Below, piece by piece: positions 55,938 to 64,000 of a stretch of DNA of 64,000 nt. The DNA is taken from NCBI RefSeq assembly GCF_018913985.1, contig NZ_JAHMHK010000002.1, positions 34,562 to 98,561 of the forward strand, in the 5' to 3' direction. The notes below the pieces were generated by a model. That model made no database searches, was not told where the DNA came from, and was given only the letters and a program-made list of their open reading frames with translations. The translations under genes were made by a program, and so were the position numbers. Source of the stretch: Mycoplasma zalophidermidis (lineage in GTDB: Bacteria > Bacillota_I > Bacilli_A > Mycoplasmatales > Metamycoplasmataceae). Positions within the stretch are counted from its first letter, which is position 1. Each line of letters opens with the position of its first letter.

Positions 55938-56831
55938 TTAAAAATTTAATGTTGAACTAGATATATTTGTTATACCAAAAATAATTAGGGCAAAAATAAT
56001 CGGTATAGCGAATGTAAATATTAATATAATAGAGAAATTGATTGAACTTCGTTTCAATAAAAACATTGATTCTCTTTTTTGGTCATTAAGTTTTTTTAGT
56101 GCTACTATAATAATTAAAATTACGGAAGTAACTAAATTCATAAACGAAAAATATAAATGAAATCCATAAAATCCAAAAAATGCCGATAAATACAGTGTAA
56201 ATCAAATTACCAATATAGTTATAATCATTTTATCATAACCATTTGTCCCAAAATTTACTTGGCTTATATAACTTAATAATGGAACAGTAGTAACAAACAA
56301 CGAAATGAAAATAAATTCTTTGATTGTGAATTTAAAAACATTAGAATTACAATCTTCGTTGTTTTGAAATATTCTTAGCAATGAAATATTCTTTGCATCA
56401 TATTCACTATGATGCTTTATAAAATAATTTCTCATCAAGAAGTGTAGTGGAGTAAATAAAATAAACGCACAAACACCTCCCAAAATTTGAGCACCTATCA
56501 AATAGGATACCCCCGAAAATATCGGAGAAATGCTATGATTTTTAATATCAATTCCTTGTAGCATTGCTTGCAATATAACTATTAATGGGTTTGCTAACGG
56601 CATTGATGCTTTTGAAGACAAGAAATGACTTCATGATCAAGGAATAACAAACATTAAAAACGTGACAAAAGTCAGGCCAAAAGTCATATATATTTTATTT
56701 TTATCTTTTTTAGTTAATTTTGCAATAAACATTCAAATCATAGTGAAGAACACTAGAGTAAATGTAGCTAGAAATTCGTATAAGAATCCTGTGGAACTTC
56801 AGTTAGTTGATAAAAGTTGTTTCGGGGTCAT
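55938..56831 (-). CDS. divergent aquaporin/MIP-like membrane protein
   Basis: A protein of 297 residues with about six membrane helices. The first starts Phe-Leu-Tyr-Glu-Phe-Leu-Ala-Thr-Phe-Thr-Leu-Val-Phe, like MIP helix 1. A Pro-Leu-Ala-Asn-Pro-Leu-Ile segment stands where aquaporins have the first Asn-Pro-Ala half-helix, and a Tyr-Leu-Ile-Gly-Ala-Gln-Ile-Leu-Gly-Gly stretch follows like MIP helix 3. The second Asn-Pro-Ala is not recognisable. AAAGGAG precedes the ATG and TATAAT lies at 56859-56864. The family call rests on pattern alone; it may be an unrelated permease. Confidence 0.5.
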
Positions 56832-56858
56832 AAATCTCCTTTCTTTAATTATTCACTT

Positions 56859-56864
56859 ATTATA
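56859..56864 (-). promoter_or_regulatory. -10 box upstream of the aquaporin-like gene
   Basis: TATAAT on the minus strand, 27 bases before the start at 56831. The palindrome at 57003-57026 lies about 140 bases further upstream. Confidence 0.4.
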
Positions 56865-57002
56865 TACTGGAAAAGGTTTAAAAAAATGACCAAAAAAGTC
56901 AAATAAAAAAAATGAACATAAAATTACGTTTTTTAAATAGTATTTTAAAAACATTTTTTTACGTAAGCGATTATAAAATGAGTAAATTCGAAATTATTTT
57001 AT

Positions 57003-57026
57003 AAATATGGAATCGTTTTCATATTT
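57003..57026. promoter_or_regulatory. imperfect palindrome, candidate operator (second copy)
   Basis: AAATATGGAATC then GTTTTCATATTT. It matches the 17311-17334 site base for base apart from two extra central bases. It lies between gpsA and the aquaporin-like gene, upstream of the latter. A weak terminator for gpsA is an alternative, but there is no T run after it on the minus strand. Confidence 0.4.
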
Positions 57027-57069
57027 ATAAAATGATAAAGATTGAAATGCACTTATTTTTAATAAAAAA

Positions 57070-58062
57070 TTATAATTTATCAATAAATTTTAGTAAGTCG
57101 TGGTGATCTTCTTTACCGGTTAAAACATCAACAATACTTTGAATAAAAGGAACATATATATCATTATTTTCATCTAAAATCTTATTTAAAATTTTAGCTG
57201 TGTTATACCCTTCAACTGTTTTTGTGTTACTATTCAAGGCTGAAAGTAAACCATTTTTAGCAATCTCAATTCCAAAACTAAAATTACGACTTGTCATGTT
57301 CAAACAAGTTAGAACTATATCCCCAATTGCTGCTAATTCATAGCCCGATAATGGGTTAGAATCGGGATATAATTTTTTTGCAATAACCGATACCTCTTTT
57401 AAACCTATAGATATCAATGCAGGAGCTAAATTTTTAGCAGAATACAAACCAGATGAAATACCGATACCGATAGCTAATACATTTTTTAAAGCTGAATATA
57501 CTTCGCTTCCTTTTTCGTCTAAATTTATTACTATTTTAAAAGTCTCGTTATTAAATAAATTTGCTATTTCTGATAAAAACGTTTCGTTCTTTCCCACGGC
57601 ATTGATAATAGTCAAATTATTCTGAAATACCTCAGTTGCAAATGAAGGCCCGATTAATGAACAAATGTTTAATAAATTTTGATCTAATACATCAGAAATT
57701 ACCTCAGAAAAAAATTTTTTAGACACACCGTCAATACCTTTAGCAACATTTATGACATTAATTTTTTTATCGCCGATTATTTTTTTAATATTATTTAAAA
57801 CCGAAACGATAACTGTTGTAGGAACAGCAAGTACTAATAAATCAAAATCTTCAAGGGCTTTAGTTAAATCCGCTGTAGCTTGAACATTTTGTGGATTATT
57901 AAATTTAGTTTCTCCAAAATATTTTGTATTTAGTCCATTATTTATATCACTAATTTCTTGTTGATCAATACCTCATAATGTTACTTTTTTATTGTTTTTC
58001 GATAGAACTGTAGCTAAACCAGAAGCTCAGGCCCCAGAACCTATAAATGTTATTTTTTGCAT
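57070..58062 (-). CDS. gpsA: glycerol-3-phosphate dehydrogenase, NAD(P)-dependent
   Basis: A protein of 330 residues. The N-terminal Rossmann motif is Phe-Ile-Gly-Ser-Gly-Ala-Trp-Ala-Ser. Ala-Val-Pro-Thr follows, then Val-Ala-Lys-Gly-Ile, Ile-Gly-Pro-Ser-Phe-Ala-Thr-Glu-Val and Leu-Lys-Asn-Val-Leu-Ala-Ile-Gly. The Asp-Ile-Val-Leu-Thr-Cys segment and Arg-Asn-Phe complete the active site. It links dihydroxyacetone phosphate and glycerol 3-phosphate and so supplies PlsY. GGTGAT 3-5 bases before the ATG is the likely binding site. Confidence 0.95.
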
Positions 58063-58103
58063 AATATCACCATGTCTTTCTTTAACTATAAATTTTATCA
58101 AAT

Positions 58104-58484
58104 TTAATTTATTTTCTTATAGCAAGTTCAATCAAATTTACAAAATTTATATATCTTATAGTTTTTGTAAGCTTTTTTGCTTTCTGAATCTTGCGCTGCT
58201 AACCTGAATGTTTTTTTGAAACTGAATAGTCCTATAAGTTTAATAAAACTGAAAATGTATAGGACTACAGTGATAATAACCGAGAAGCTTAATAAGACTT
58301 TATGCCATGTTTCAATTCAACCTAAGAAGAAGAATAGTACAGCAGTGCCAATGTGTATTACTATAGATATTAAAAATAAGAATTCAGTCATTTTAGAGTA
58401 GCTTTTAAGTCTGGACTCGATAATTTCAGGATTAGTTTGAAAGGTTTCTAAATCATTTTTATAATCAAATTCACAAATATTCAT
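58104..58484 (-). CDS. small two-helix membrane protein
   Basis: A protein of 126 residues with two membrane helices (about 35-55 and 63-84) separated by Gly-Trp-Ile-Glu-Thr-Trp-His, and charged ends. The frame uses two TGA Trp codons. GGAGAG before the ATG lies inside the end of rsmA, whose stop directly touches this ATG, so the two are coupled. No family recognised. Confidence 0.7.
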
Positions 58485-59264
58485 TTATTCACTCTCCAAT
58501 TGGTCGTATAATTTTTCAATTTTAAATAGGTCTAATTCTTGAATTCTAGTAAATTCACCTAAATTAAGATTTTTGTACGCCTGTTTTATTTTTTCGTCAC
58601 TATATTTTGTTTTTAAACTTCATGACAATTTTTTTCGTCTAGAAAGAAAACATAATTTAAAGAAATCCTTAAGCTTATTGAATTTTGAATTATTTTCGTC
58701 CTTAAATTCTAATGTAACAATTGCTGAATCAACCTTAGGACTTGGTGAAAATAATGTTTTTTTAACAAATAATTCTTTTTTTACATCAGCAACGTACTGG
58801 ACAGTTATTGATAATTTTGAATAATCTGGTGTATTTATTTTTGCTACTAATCTGTCTGCAACTTCATTTTGAACCATTAATGTAGCTCTTTTGAAGTTAT
58901 TACGGTTTTCAATTATTTTAAAAATTATTTCACTAGTGATGTAATATGGAATATTGCCTACAATTTCAAAACCATTAAAATCACTTAAGTCCGCATCAAG
59001 AAAATCACCCTTAATAATTTGATTTTCGGACAAAATATTATTTTTAAGCAAGTGATTAATCATATCTTCATCAATTTCGAAGGCAATTAATTTATTTGCC
59101 TTCTTGTTTAGTTCTTCGGTTAATGCTCCTAAACCCGGACCAATTTCAATAATTTTCTTACCTAGTGGACTTATTACTTCAATAGTTTTTTTAATTATGT
59201 TTTTATCATTCAAAAAATTCTGCCCAAATTTCTTTTTCGCTACTATACTTTTACCTTTTGACAT
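58485..59264 (-). CDS. rsmA: 16S rRNA dimethyladenosine transferase
   Basis: A protein of 259 residues. The N-terminal Lys-Lys-Lys-Phe-Gly-Gln-Asn-Phe-Leu motif is followed by the SAM site Ile-Glu-Ile-Gly-Pro-Gly-Leu-Gly-Ala-Leu-Thr-Glu. The catalytic motif is Gly-Asn-Ile-Pro-Tyr-Tyr-Ile. The C-terminal domain has Phe-Ser-Pro-Ser-Pro-Lys-Val-Asp-Ser. It dimethylates two adenines near the 3' end of 16S rRNA. It overlaps tatD by 14 bases. Confidence 0.96.
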
Positions 59265-60018
59265 TTAAATTAAAAAACTCCTTCGCATTTTTAACAACTT
59301 GTTTGGCAAATTTTTCAGGAGCCATTTTTTTAATTCCGGCTAAAAACATAGTTGTATAGATTACATTTTCAGAAACATTTTCAGTTCCTCTCTTATTAGC
59401 GGGCGAAAGATAAGGAGCATCTGTTTCGGTTAATATTCTGTCAATTGGAAGCCAATCAACAACTCCAATAGTTTTTTGTGCATTTTTATAAGTAGAAACA
59501 CCGCTTATACTGAAATATGTATTGAATTCAGAAAATTTTTTGGCTCAGTAAAGGTCTCCGCTAAATGTGTGTATCATAAATTTAACATCTTGATACTGTT
59601 TCAATATTTCATACAATTCTTCATATGAATCACGCATATGAATAACAACGGGTAAGTTATATTTTTGAGCAACTTTTATTTGTGAGTGCAAAGATGAAAT
59701 TTGGATTTCTCTGGGGACCGAATCTCAAAAGAAATCTAAACCAATTTCACCAATAGCTTTAACATCACCGGTTATTTGTTTTTCAAGGTTTAACCCATCT
59801 ATCTCGCCTGTGGCATGATTTGGATGAATACCAATTACAGGATATGTAAAATCGTATTTTTTACAGGTGTCGATTACCTCATTATTTTCTTCAAGACTGC
59901 AACCGGTAACCATCATAATTTCAACACCCTCATTAAAAGCATTCATTATTGTTTCATCAGGATTTTTATAATATTCTTTCAGTGGATGCGTATGCGCATC
60001 AACAAATTTTATTGCCAT
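59251..60018 (-). CDS. tatD: TatD family metal-dependent hydrolase
   Basis: A protein of 255 residues. Metal ligands: Asp-Ala-His-Thr-His near residue 6, Glu in Ile-Gly-Glu-Ile-Gly-Leu-Asp-Phe-Phe near 90, His in Val-Ile-His-Met-Arg and His-Thr-Phe-Ser-Gly, and Asp in Thr-Glu-Thr-Asp-Ala-Pro-Tyr-Leu. The family has DNase or 3' exonuclease activity. The ATG at 60018 follows AGAGGAAA, better than an in-frame TTG at 60042. It overlaps mnmE's tail by frame and rsmA by 14 bases; tatD followed by rsmA is a common order. Confidence 0.93.
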
Positions 60019-60026
60019 ATTTTCCT

Positions 60027-61364
60027 CTACTTCCCTAGACAAAAGTTCTTAAACATATCATCCAATAATTCTTCATTGTCTGCTCTACCTGTTATATCGG
60101 TTAAATTTTTTCAAGCCTCTGTAATATCAATAATTACCAAGTCAGAATATAGACCCATATTTAATGAATTGATAGCAGATTCAATATTATTCTTAGCTTT
60201 TTTAATTAAAGCTAGTTGACGAGCATTCGTCACAAAATCAGCATCATTAATACTCATTGTTTTAAATTTACTAACTAATGTTTCTAATAAGCTATCAATA
60301 TCATTGTTTTGAGCACTTATAGAAATGAATCCTTTAGGTGCCTTAGCTAGGTCTTTTTTATTTCAAACTGTAATTAATTCTTTGTTATATTTTTTACCTA
60401 ACTCAATTACTCTCGTGTCGAATTCGTCATTTTGTTGTTGTGTATCACAGACATGAATAACAACATCGGCATTTTTTATTTGCTCAAAAGACTTTTCGAT
60501 TCCTATTTGTTCAGCCTTAGCATTTGCATGTCTGATTCCGGCGGTATCAATAAGTTTAAATAGAATACCTTTATACTGTCAAGAAGCTTCGACTAAATCT
60601 CTAGTAGTACCAGCTTCATCGGTAACGATAGCTTTTTCCTCACCAAGCAAACAATTTAATAATGAACTTTTTCCAACATTGGGCTTTCCAATTATTGCGA
60701 CTTTAATTCCTTCGAAAAGCAGTCTGGAATTCTCACTTTGTATAACTAAATTACTTATTTTAGTATTTAAATCGGATAACTCTTTAAGTAATCCGTTGTC
60801 AAGAATTTTCTCTACATCATCATATTCAGGATAGTCGATATTAACTTCTATTTTTCCAATTAAATACATTAATTTTGATTTCAAATCTTCAATTAATTTA
60901 CTCGTACGTCCATCAAATTTTTGAACAGCTAATTCAGTTTGAATCATTGATTGAGCATGTATTAAATCATTTATTGCTTCCGCTTTGATTAAATCCATTT
61001 TGCCATTCAAGAAGCTTCTGCGAGTAAATTCACCCGGTGTGGCTAATCGAGCCCCGTTAGCTAAAAGCAATTCTAAAATACGGTTAGTTATTACAACACC
61101 ACCGTGACAATTTATTTCAACTGTATCCTCACCGGTGAATGTTTTTTCACCTATAAACCACATAACTAATACTTCATCAATTATTTTGTTTCCATTTAAG
61201 TTATCAATAATATTACCGTAAGTTATCGTGTGATTTTTTCCTATTTTTCCAGAGAAAATTTTCGAGACTATTTGAGTACTTTCACTACCACTAACTCTAA
61301 TTATTGAGATGGCTTGATTTATTTTTCCACCTGAAGAAATTGCTGCTATTGTGTCATTTATCAT
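60027..61364 (-). CDS. mnmE: tRNA modification GTPase
   Basis: A protein of 445 residues. The N-terminal folate-binding domain has Ile-Ile-Arg-Val-Ser-Gly and [12 protein letters not shown]. The inserted G domain has [15 protein letters not shown] and a G4 motif Asn-Lys-Lys-Asp. The C-terminus is the functional Phe-Cys-Leu-Gly-Lys. With MnmG it modifies U34 of tRNAs that MnmA also thiolates. TAAAAT lies 7 bases before the ATG and no binding site is seen. Confidence 0.96.
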
Positions 61365-61396
61365 ATTATCTATTTTACCTTATTATTAATTTATAT

Positions 61397-61419
61397 TAAA
61401 AAAAGCAGATAACTGCTTT
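61397..61419 (-). terminator. terminator of tRNA-Gly-TCC
   Basis: AAAGCAG, loop, CTGCTTT, then T run on the minus strand, right after the CACC trailer element. Confidence 0.8.
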
Positions 61420-61437
61420 CGGTGTTATTTAAACAAA

Positions 61438-61511
61438 TGGAGCGGATGACGGGAATCGAACCCGCATAATCAGCTTGGAAGGCTGGAGTTCTACCATTGA
61501 ACTACATCCGC
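61438..61511 (-). tRNA. tRNA-Gly (anticodon TCC)
   Basis: 74 bases with encoded CCA, acceptor GCGGATG, and anticodon loop with TCC. It is a single-gene unit. Confidence 0.93.
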
Positions 61512-61803
61512 ATAATTTCTTATTTATTATAATAAAAAAACAAAATGAAAAAAACAAAAAAATATTTTTTTCATTAGATGATCAAATATTAAACAAATAT
61601 AATAAATAAAAGCAGGGTAAGAAGGAAAACTTAGATTTTAAAGAACTATAAAGCTATTAAAACAACATTAATAAGATTGATTTAAAAATTCTAATTTTTC
61701 TTTTATAATTTTTGTCAAATTAACTGAATAAATCACCTAAGTTGGCGAAGTTATTAATATCAAAAATCAACGACAAAAAAGCTACTGAAGAAAATAATGC
61801 TAG
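61512..61803. other. intergenic region with decayed coding traces
   Basis: About 290 AT-rich bases. Short coding-like stretches on the plus strand are broken by stops in every frame and probably belong to the lost 5' part of the remnant that ends at 61962. Confidence 0.35.
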
Positions 61804-61962
61804 TGTGATGAATTATCAATTGTTGAATTAGGACGCATGTCACATCATATTTTTACAATTGCTACACATACTAATATTAATTTGGCAAAATTGGTTATAG
61901 TCAAAGATGTCGGTGCAGCAACGTGCAATAAACTTAAAGTAATACATTGAATCAATAAATAA
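61804..61962 (+). pseudogene. 3' remnant of an unrecognised gene
   Basis: An open stretch of about 52 codons ends at TAA 61960-61962 and reads as ordinary protein (Glu-Leu-Gly-Arg-Met-Ser-His-His-Ile-Phe-Thr-Ile). It is closed upstream by stops and has no start with a binding site. A strong terminator begins at its stop. This is what remains when a gene loses its 5' end but keeps its 3' end. I cannot name the family. Confidence 0.4.
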
Positions 61963-61997
61963 AATCACCAAATTATGCGTTGGTGATTTTATTTTTT
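61961..61997. terminator. strong hairpin terminator after the remnant
   Basis: AAAATCACCAA, 8-base loop, TTGGTGATTTT, then ATTTTTT on the plus strand. It is perfectly preserved even though its gene is not. Confidence 0.75.
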
Positions 61998-62142
61998 CAC
62001 ATCTTATCTACAAAAAATAAATCATTAACCTTCACAAAAGAATTTTAGACGTCTAAACGCCTTAAGTCAACGTTAGAAAAGGTCTTTTGCCAAAACTTTT
62101 TGATTATCCTTTAAATAATCTTATTTAGCAGTAGCTTAAAAT

Positions 62143-62168
62143 AAAAAAACAAGGATAATGCCCTTGTT
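62143..62168 (-). terminator. terminator after the alcohol dehydrogenase gene
   Basis: AACAAGG, loop, CCTTGTT, then T run on the minus strand. Confidence 0.8.
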
Positions 62169-62176
62169 TAAGATTT

Positions 62177-63229
62177 TTATTTTGTTGCGTCAATTAACAA
62201 TTTCATTGCTTTAGTATCAGCAGCATTTAGGAAAGTTTCATATGCTTTCATCATATCACTTAAATTGAATTCGTGAGTAATTAGTTTTTCGACTGGCAAT
62301 TTACCTGTTGACACACCATTAATTAATAATGGAGTCGTATTTGTATTAACTAAACCGGTTGTAATTGTCAAGTTTTTAATTCATAGATTTTGAACATCAA
62401 AATCAACTTTTTTACCGTGAACACCAACAACAGCAATGTGTCCTCCGGCTTTAACGATTTCTTGACATGTTTGTCATGTTTGTGGAACACCAACAGCTTC
62501 GATAGCAACATCAACACCATCTGCACCAACAATTTTTTGAACATCTGCTAAAAGATTTGCTGATGGAACAATTGTGTGAGTTGCACCTAATTTTTTAGCC
62601 ATTTCCAATCTGTTTGGGTCAAGGTCAATAACGATGATGTTGGCAGGTGAGTATAGTTGTGAAGTTAATAATACACCCATACCAACCGGACCAGCACCTA
62701 CAATGGCAATAGAATCTCCAGGTTTAACATTACCATATTTAACACCAATTTCGTGTCCTGTAGGAAGCGCGTCAGACAACATAACTGCTATATTATCAGA
62801 AATTGTTTCTGGATATTTATATAAACTGTTATCCGCGAATGGAACACGTACATATTCTGCTTGGGTACCATTAATCATGTATCCAAATTTTCATCCACCT
62901 TCGTCTTCACGACAGTGTGAGTAAAGTTGTTTTCTACAGTTGTCGCATTTGCCACAAGGTGTAACACAAGAAATAAGAACTTTATCTCCTACTTTAACGT
63001 TTGTAACACCTTCACCAACTTGTTCTACAACACCAATTCCTTCGTGTCCTAGAATTCTTCCTGAAGCTACTTCAGGGTTTTTGCCTTTGTAAATACCTAA
63101 GTCAGTACCACAGATTGTTGTTTTCGTGACTTTAACAATTGCATCTGTAGGTTTTTGAATAACTGGTTTATCAACTAGATCTAAAGAAATCTTGTGATCT
63201 CCATGATAAACTAATGCTTTCATTTTCAT
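62177..63229 (-). CDS. zinc-dependent alcohol dehydrogenase
   Basis: A protein of 350 residues in the medium-chain dehydrogenase family. The catalytic zinc Cys lies in Thr-Ile-Cys-Gly-Thr-Asp, followed by Gly-His-Glu-Gly-Ile-Gly. The structural zinc site is Cys-Gly-Lys-Cys-Asp-Asn-Cys with a fourth Cys eight residues on. The nucleotide motif is Gly-Ala-Gly-Pro-Val-Gly-Met-Gly. The substrate may be ethanol or isopropanol; the Asp at the end of strand 2 (Ile-Asp-Leu-Asp) suggests NAD rather than NADP. AGGAG lies before the ATG at 63229, with a second ATG two codons later. Confidence 0.9.
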
Positions 63230-63680
63230 ATATTTTGTTCTCCTATAAAGTGATTTTTTATAATATTGCGTTTTCACACAATATTAATATTAATATATCA
63301 AATTTATATTCTCTATTAAATATTTTTTTATTTTTTTTAATTTTAGTACTTGTAGATAGAACACCAAAAACCAATATATATAGGTATTTTGGGAACAAAC
63401 ATTTAAAAATATATAGTGTAGACTACACGTATATTTTTATAAAAAGACTATATTTTACGCAAAAAACAGCATTTTTAGTGGTTTTTGGTATATTTATGTT
63501 TTTAGTTGAGTATGATTCATCATATATATTGTTTTAGAAATATCAAATTAGAGGTTATGAAATTGTTTCCAAATTTTCCACATTATCACATAATTAGTTA
63601 ATTTTAGTTGAATTTAAATAATTAAATTCAACAGGTTATTTTTATTACCTTTTTGATTATTTTTGTTCTAAAAATCAATA
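63230..63680. other. intergenic region between 23S rRNA and the dehydrogenase gene
   Basis: About 450 bases. A plus-strand frame at 63214-63537 is open but starts inside the dehydrogenase leader, has no binding site and is low in complexity, so I do not call it. A palindrome-like TATGAAATTGTTTCCA lies near 63557. No 5S rRNA is seen. Confidence 0.4.
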
Positions 63681-63700
63681 AAAAAAACTCCATCCGGAGC
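63681..63700 (-). terminator. terminator after 23S rRNA
   Basis: CTCC, loop, GGAG flanked by wobble pairs, then eight T on the minus strand, about 65 bases beyond the 23S end. No 5S gene lies between. Confidence 0.7.
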
Positions 63701-63704
63701 ATTA

Positions 63705-63763
63705 TTCTCTGAAAACTGAATAGTAATTTAAAACTCATTGAAATGTATAAAATACACATTACT
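63705..63763 (-). other. 23S rRNA 3' trailer / processing stem arm
   Basis: On the plus strand the trailer reads CTCTGAAAACTGAATAG, the complement of what the rRNA contains. The same phrase (TCTTTGAAAACTGAATA) is common in the sense strand before 23S in Firmicutes spacers. The trailer RNA would thus pair with the 23S leader to form the RNase III processing stem. Confidence 0.5.

Positions 63764-64000
<237 letters not shown>

Noticed and set aside
63214..63537. A 107-codon plus-strand frame upstream of the dehydrogenase
   Set aside because: No ribosome binding site, overlaps the dehydrogenase start, and composition is simply AT-rich Phe/Tyr/Leu.

Overview
This window comes from a wall-less mollicute of the Mycoplasma/Mycoplasmopsis type (hominis-synoviae side is my guess). 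The DNA is very AT-rich. TGA is read as tryptophan in almost every real gene, so standard-code ORFs break repeatedly and must be joined with translation table 4. Many genes are packed head to tail with TAATG stop/start overlaps. The gene set is the usual minimal one: salvage instead of synthesis, lipoproteins instead of a wall, and clustered tRNAs. I cannot name the species.

Layout. 0-1.5 kb holds a doubtful small ORF and a lipoprotein. 1.7-7.7 kb (minus) is a macromolecular-synthesis operon: glyS, dnaG, rpoD, a Nif3-family gene and an all-alpha dUTPase. 7.8-8.7 kb (minus) is a C-terminally anchored protein. 8.9-11.8 kb (plus) holds an S1-like RNA-binding protein, a degenerate phosphoglucose isomerase (PGI) paralogue and true pgi. 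11.8-13.3 kb (minus) is a FetAB-type ABC transporter broken by about six single-base frameshifts. 13.4-17.2 kb (minus) is a 1245-residue superfamily I helicase. 17.5-20.7 kb (plus) is a large unknown surface-type protein split by a frameshift. 20.7-22.1 kb (minus) holds a membrane protein and a choline-kinase-like gene. 22.2-26.6 kb (plus) holds lepA, a membrane protein and LemA. 26.6-27.4 kb (minus) is a HAD phosphatase. 27.7-37.8 kb (plus) is a long housekeeping run: pncB, plsY, efp, an Asp23-like gene, mnmA, alaS, ruvX, a methyltransferase-like gene, greA, two tandem deoxynucleoside kinases and hpt. 38.0-39.8 kb (plus) is a DpnII/Dam-type GATC restriction-modification pair. 39.8-41.2 kb (minus) is NADH oxidase. 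41.8-42.7 kb (plus) is a YwaF-like membrane protein. 42.7-51.7 kb (minus) holds argS, rpsO, ribF, a HAD phosphatase, truB, secDF and ruvAB. 52.0-53.7 kb (minus) holds eight of the nine tRNA genes plus an AhpD-like gene. 53.8-61.4 kb (minus) holds an M23-peptidase-like lipoprotein, a divergent aquaporin-like protein, gpsA, a small membrane protein, rsmA, tatD and mnmE. 61.4-64.0 kb (minus) holds tRNA-Gly, a zinc alcohol dehydrogenase and the 3' end of 23S rRNA running off the edge.

How the parts fit. Deoxynucleoside kinases, hpt, pncB and dUTPase serve nucleotide and NAD salvage. pgi, nox and the alcohol dehydrogenase serve sugar catabolism and NAD(P) balance. gpsA and plsY, with the choline-kinase-like gene, feed membrane lipid synthesis. 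mnmA, mnmE, truB, rsmA, efp, lepA, four aminoacyl- or translation-linked operons and nine tRNAs make translation the main theme.

Most interesting non-standard signals: a dead-looking PGI paralogue fused into the pgi operon; a conserved TTTG...CACC element in all five tRNA trailers; several -10 boxes only 6-8 bases from a start codon with no ribosome binding site (leaderless transcripts); an imperfect palindrome repeated upstream of unlinked genes; EF-P with Arg32 in the modification loop; and a metallopeptidase-fold lipoprotein in a wall-less organism. I see no CRISPR array, no intact insertion sequence and no prophage.
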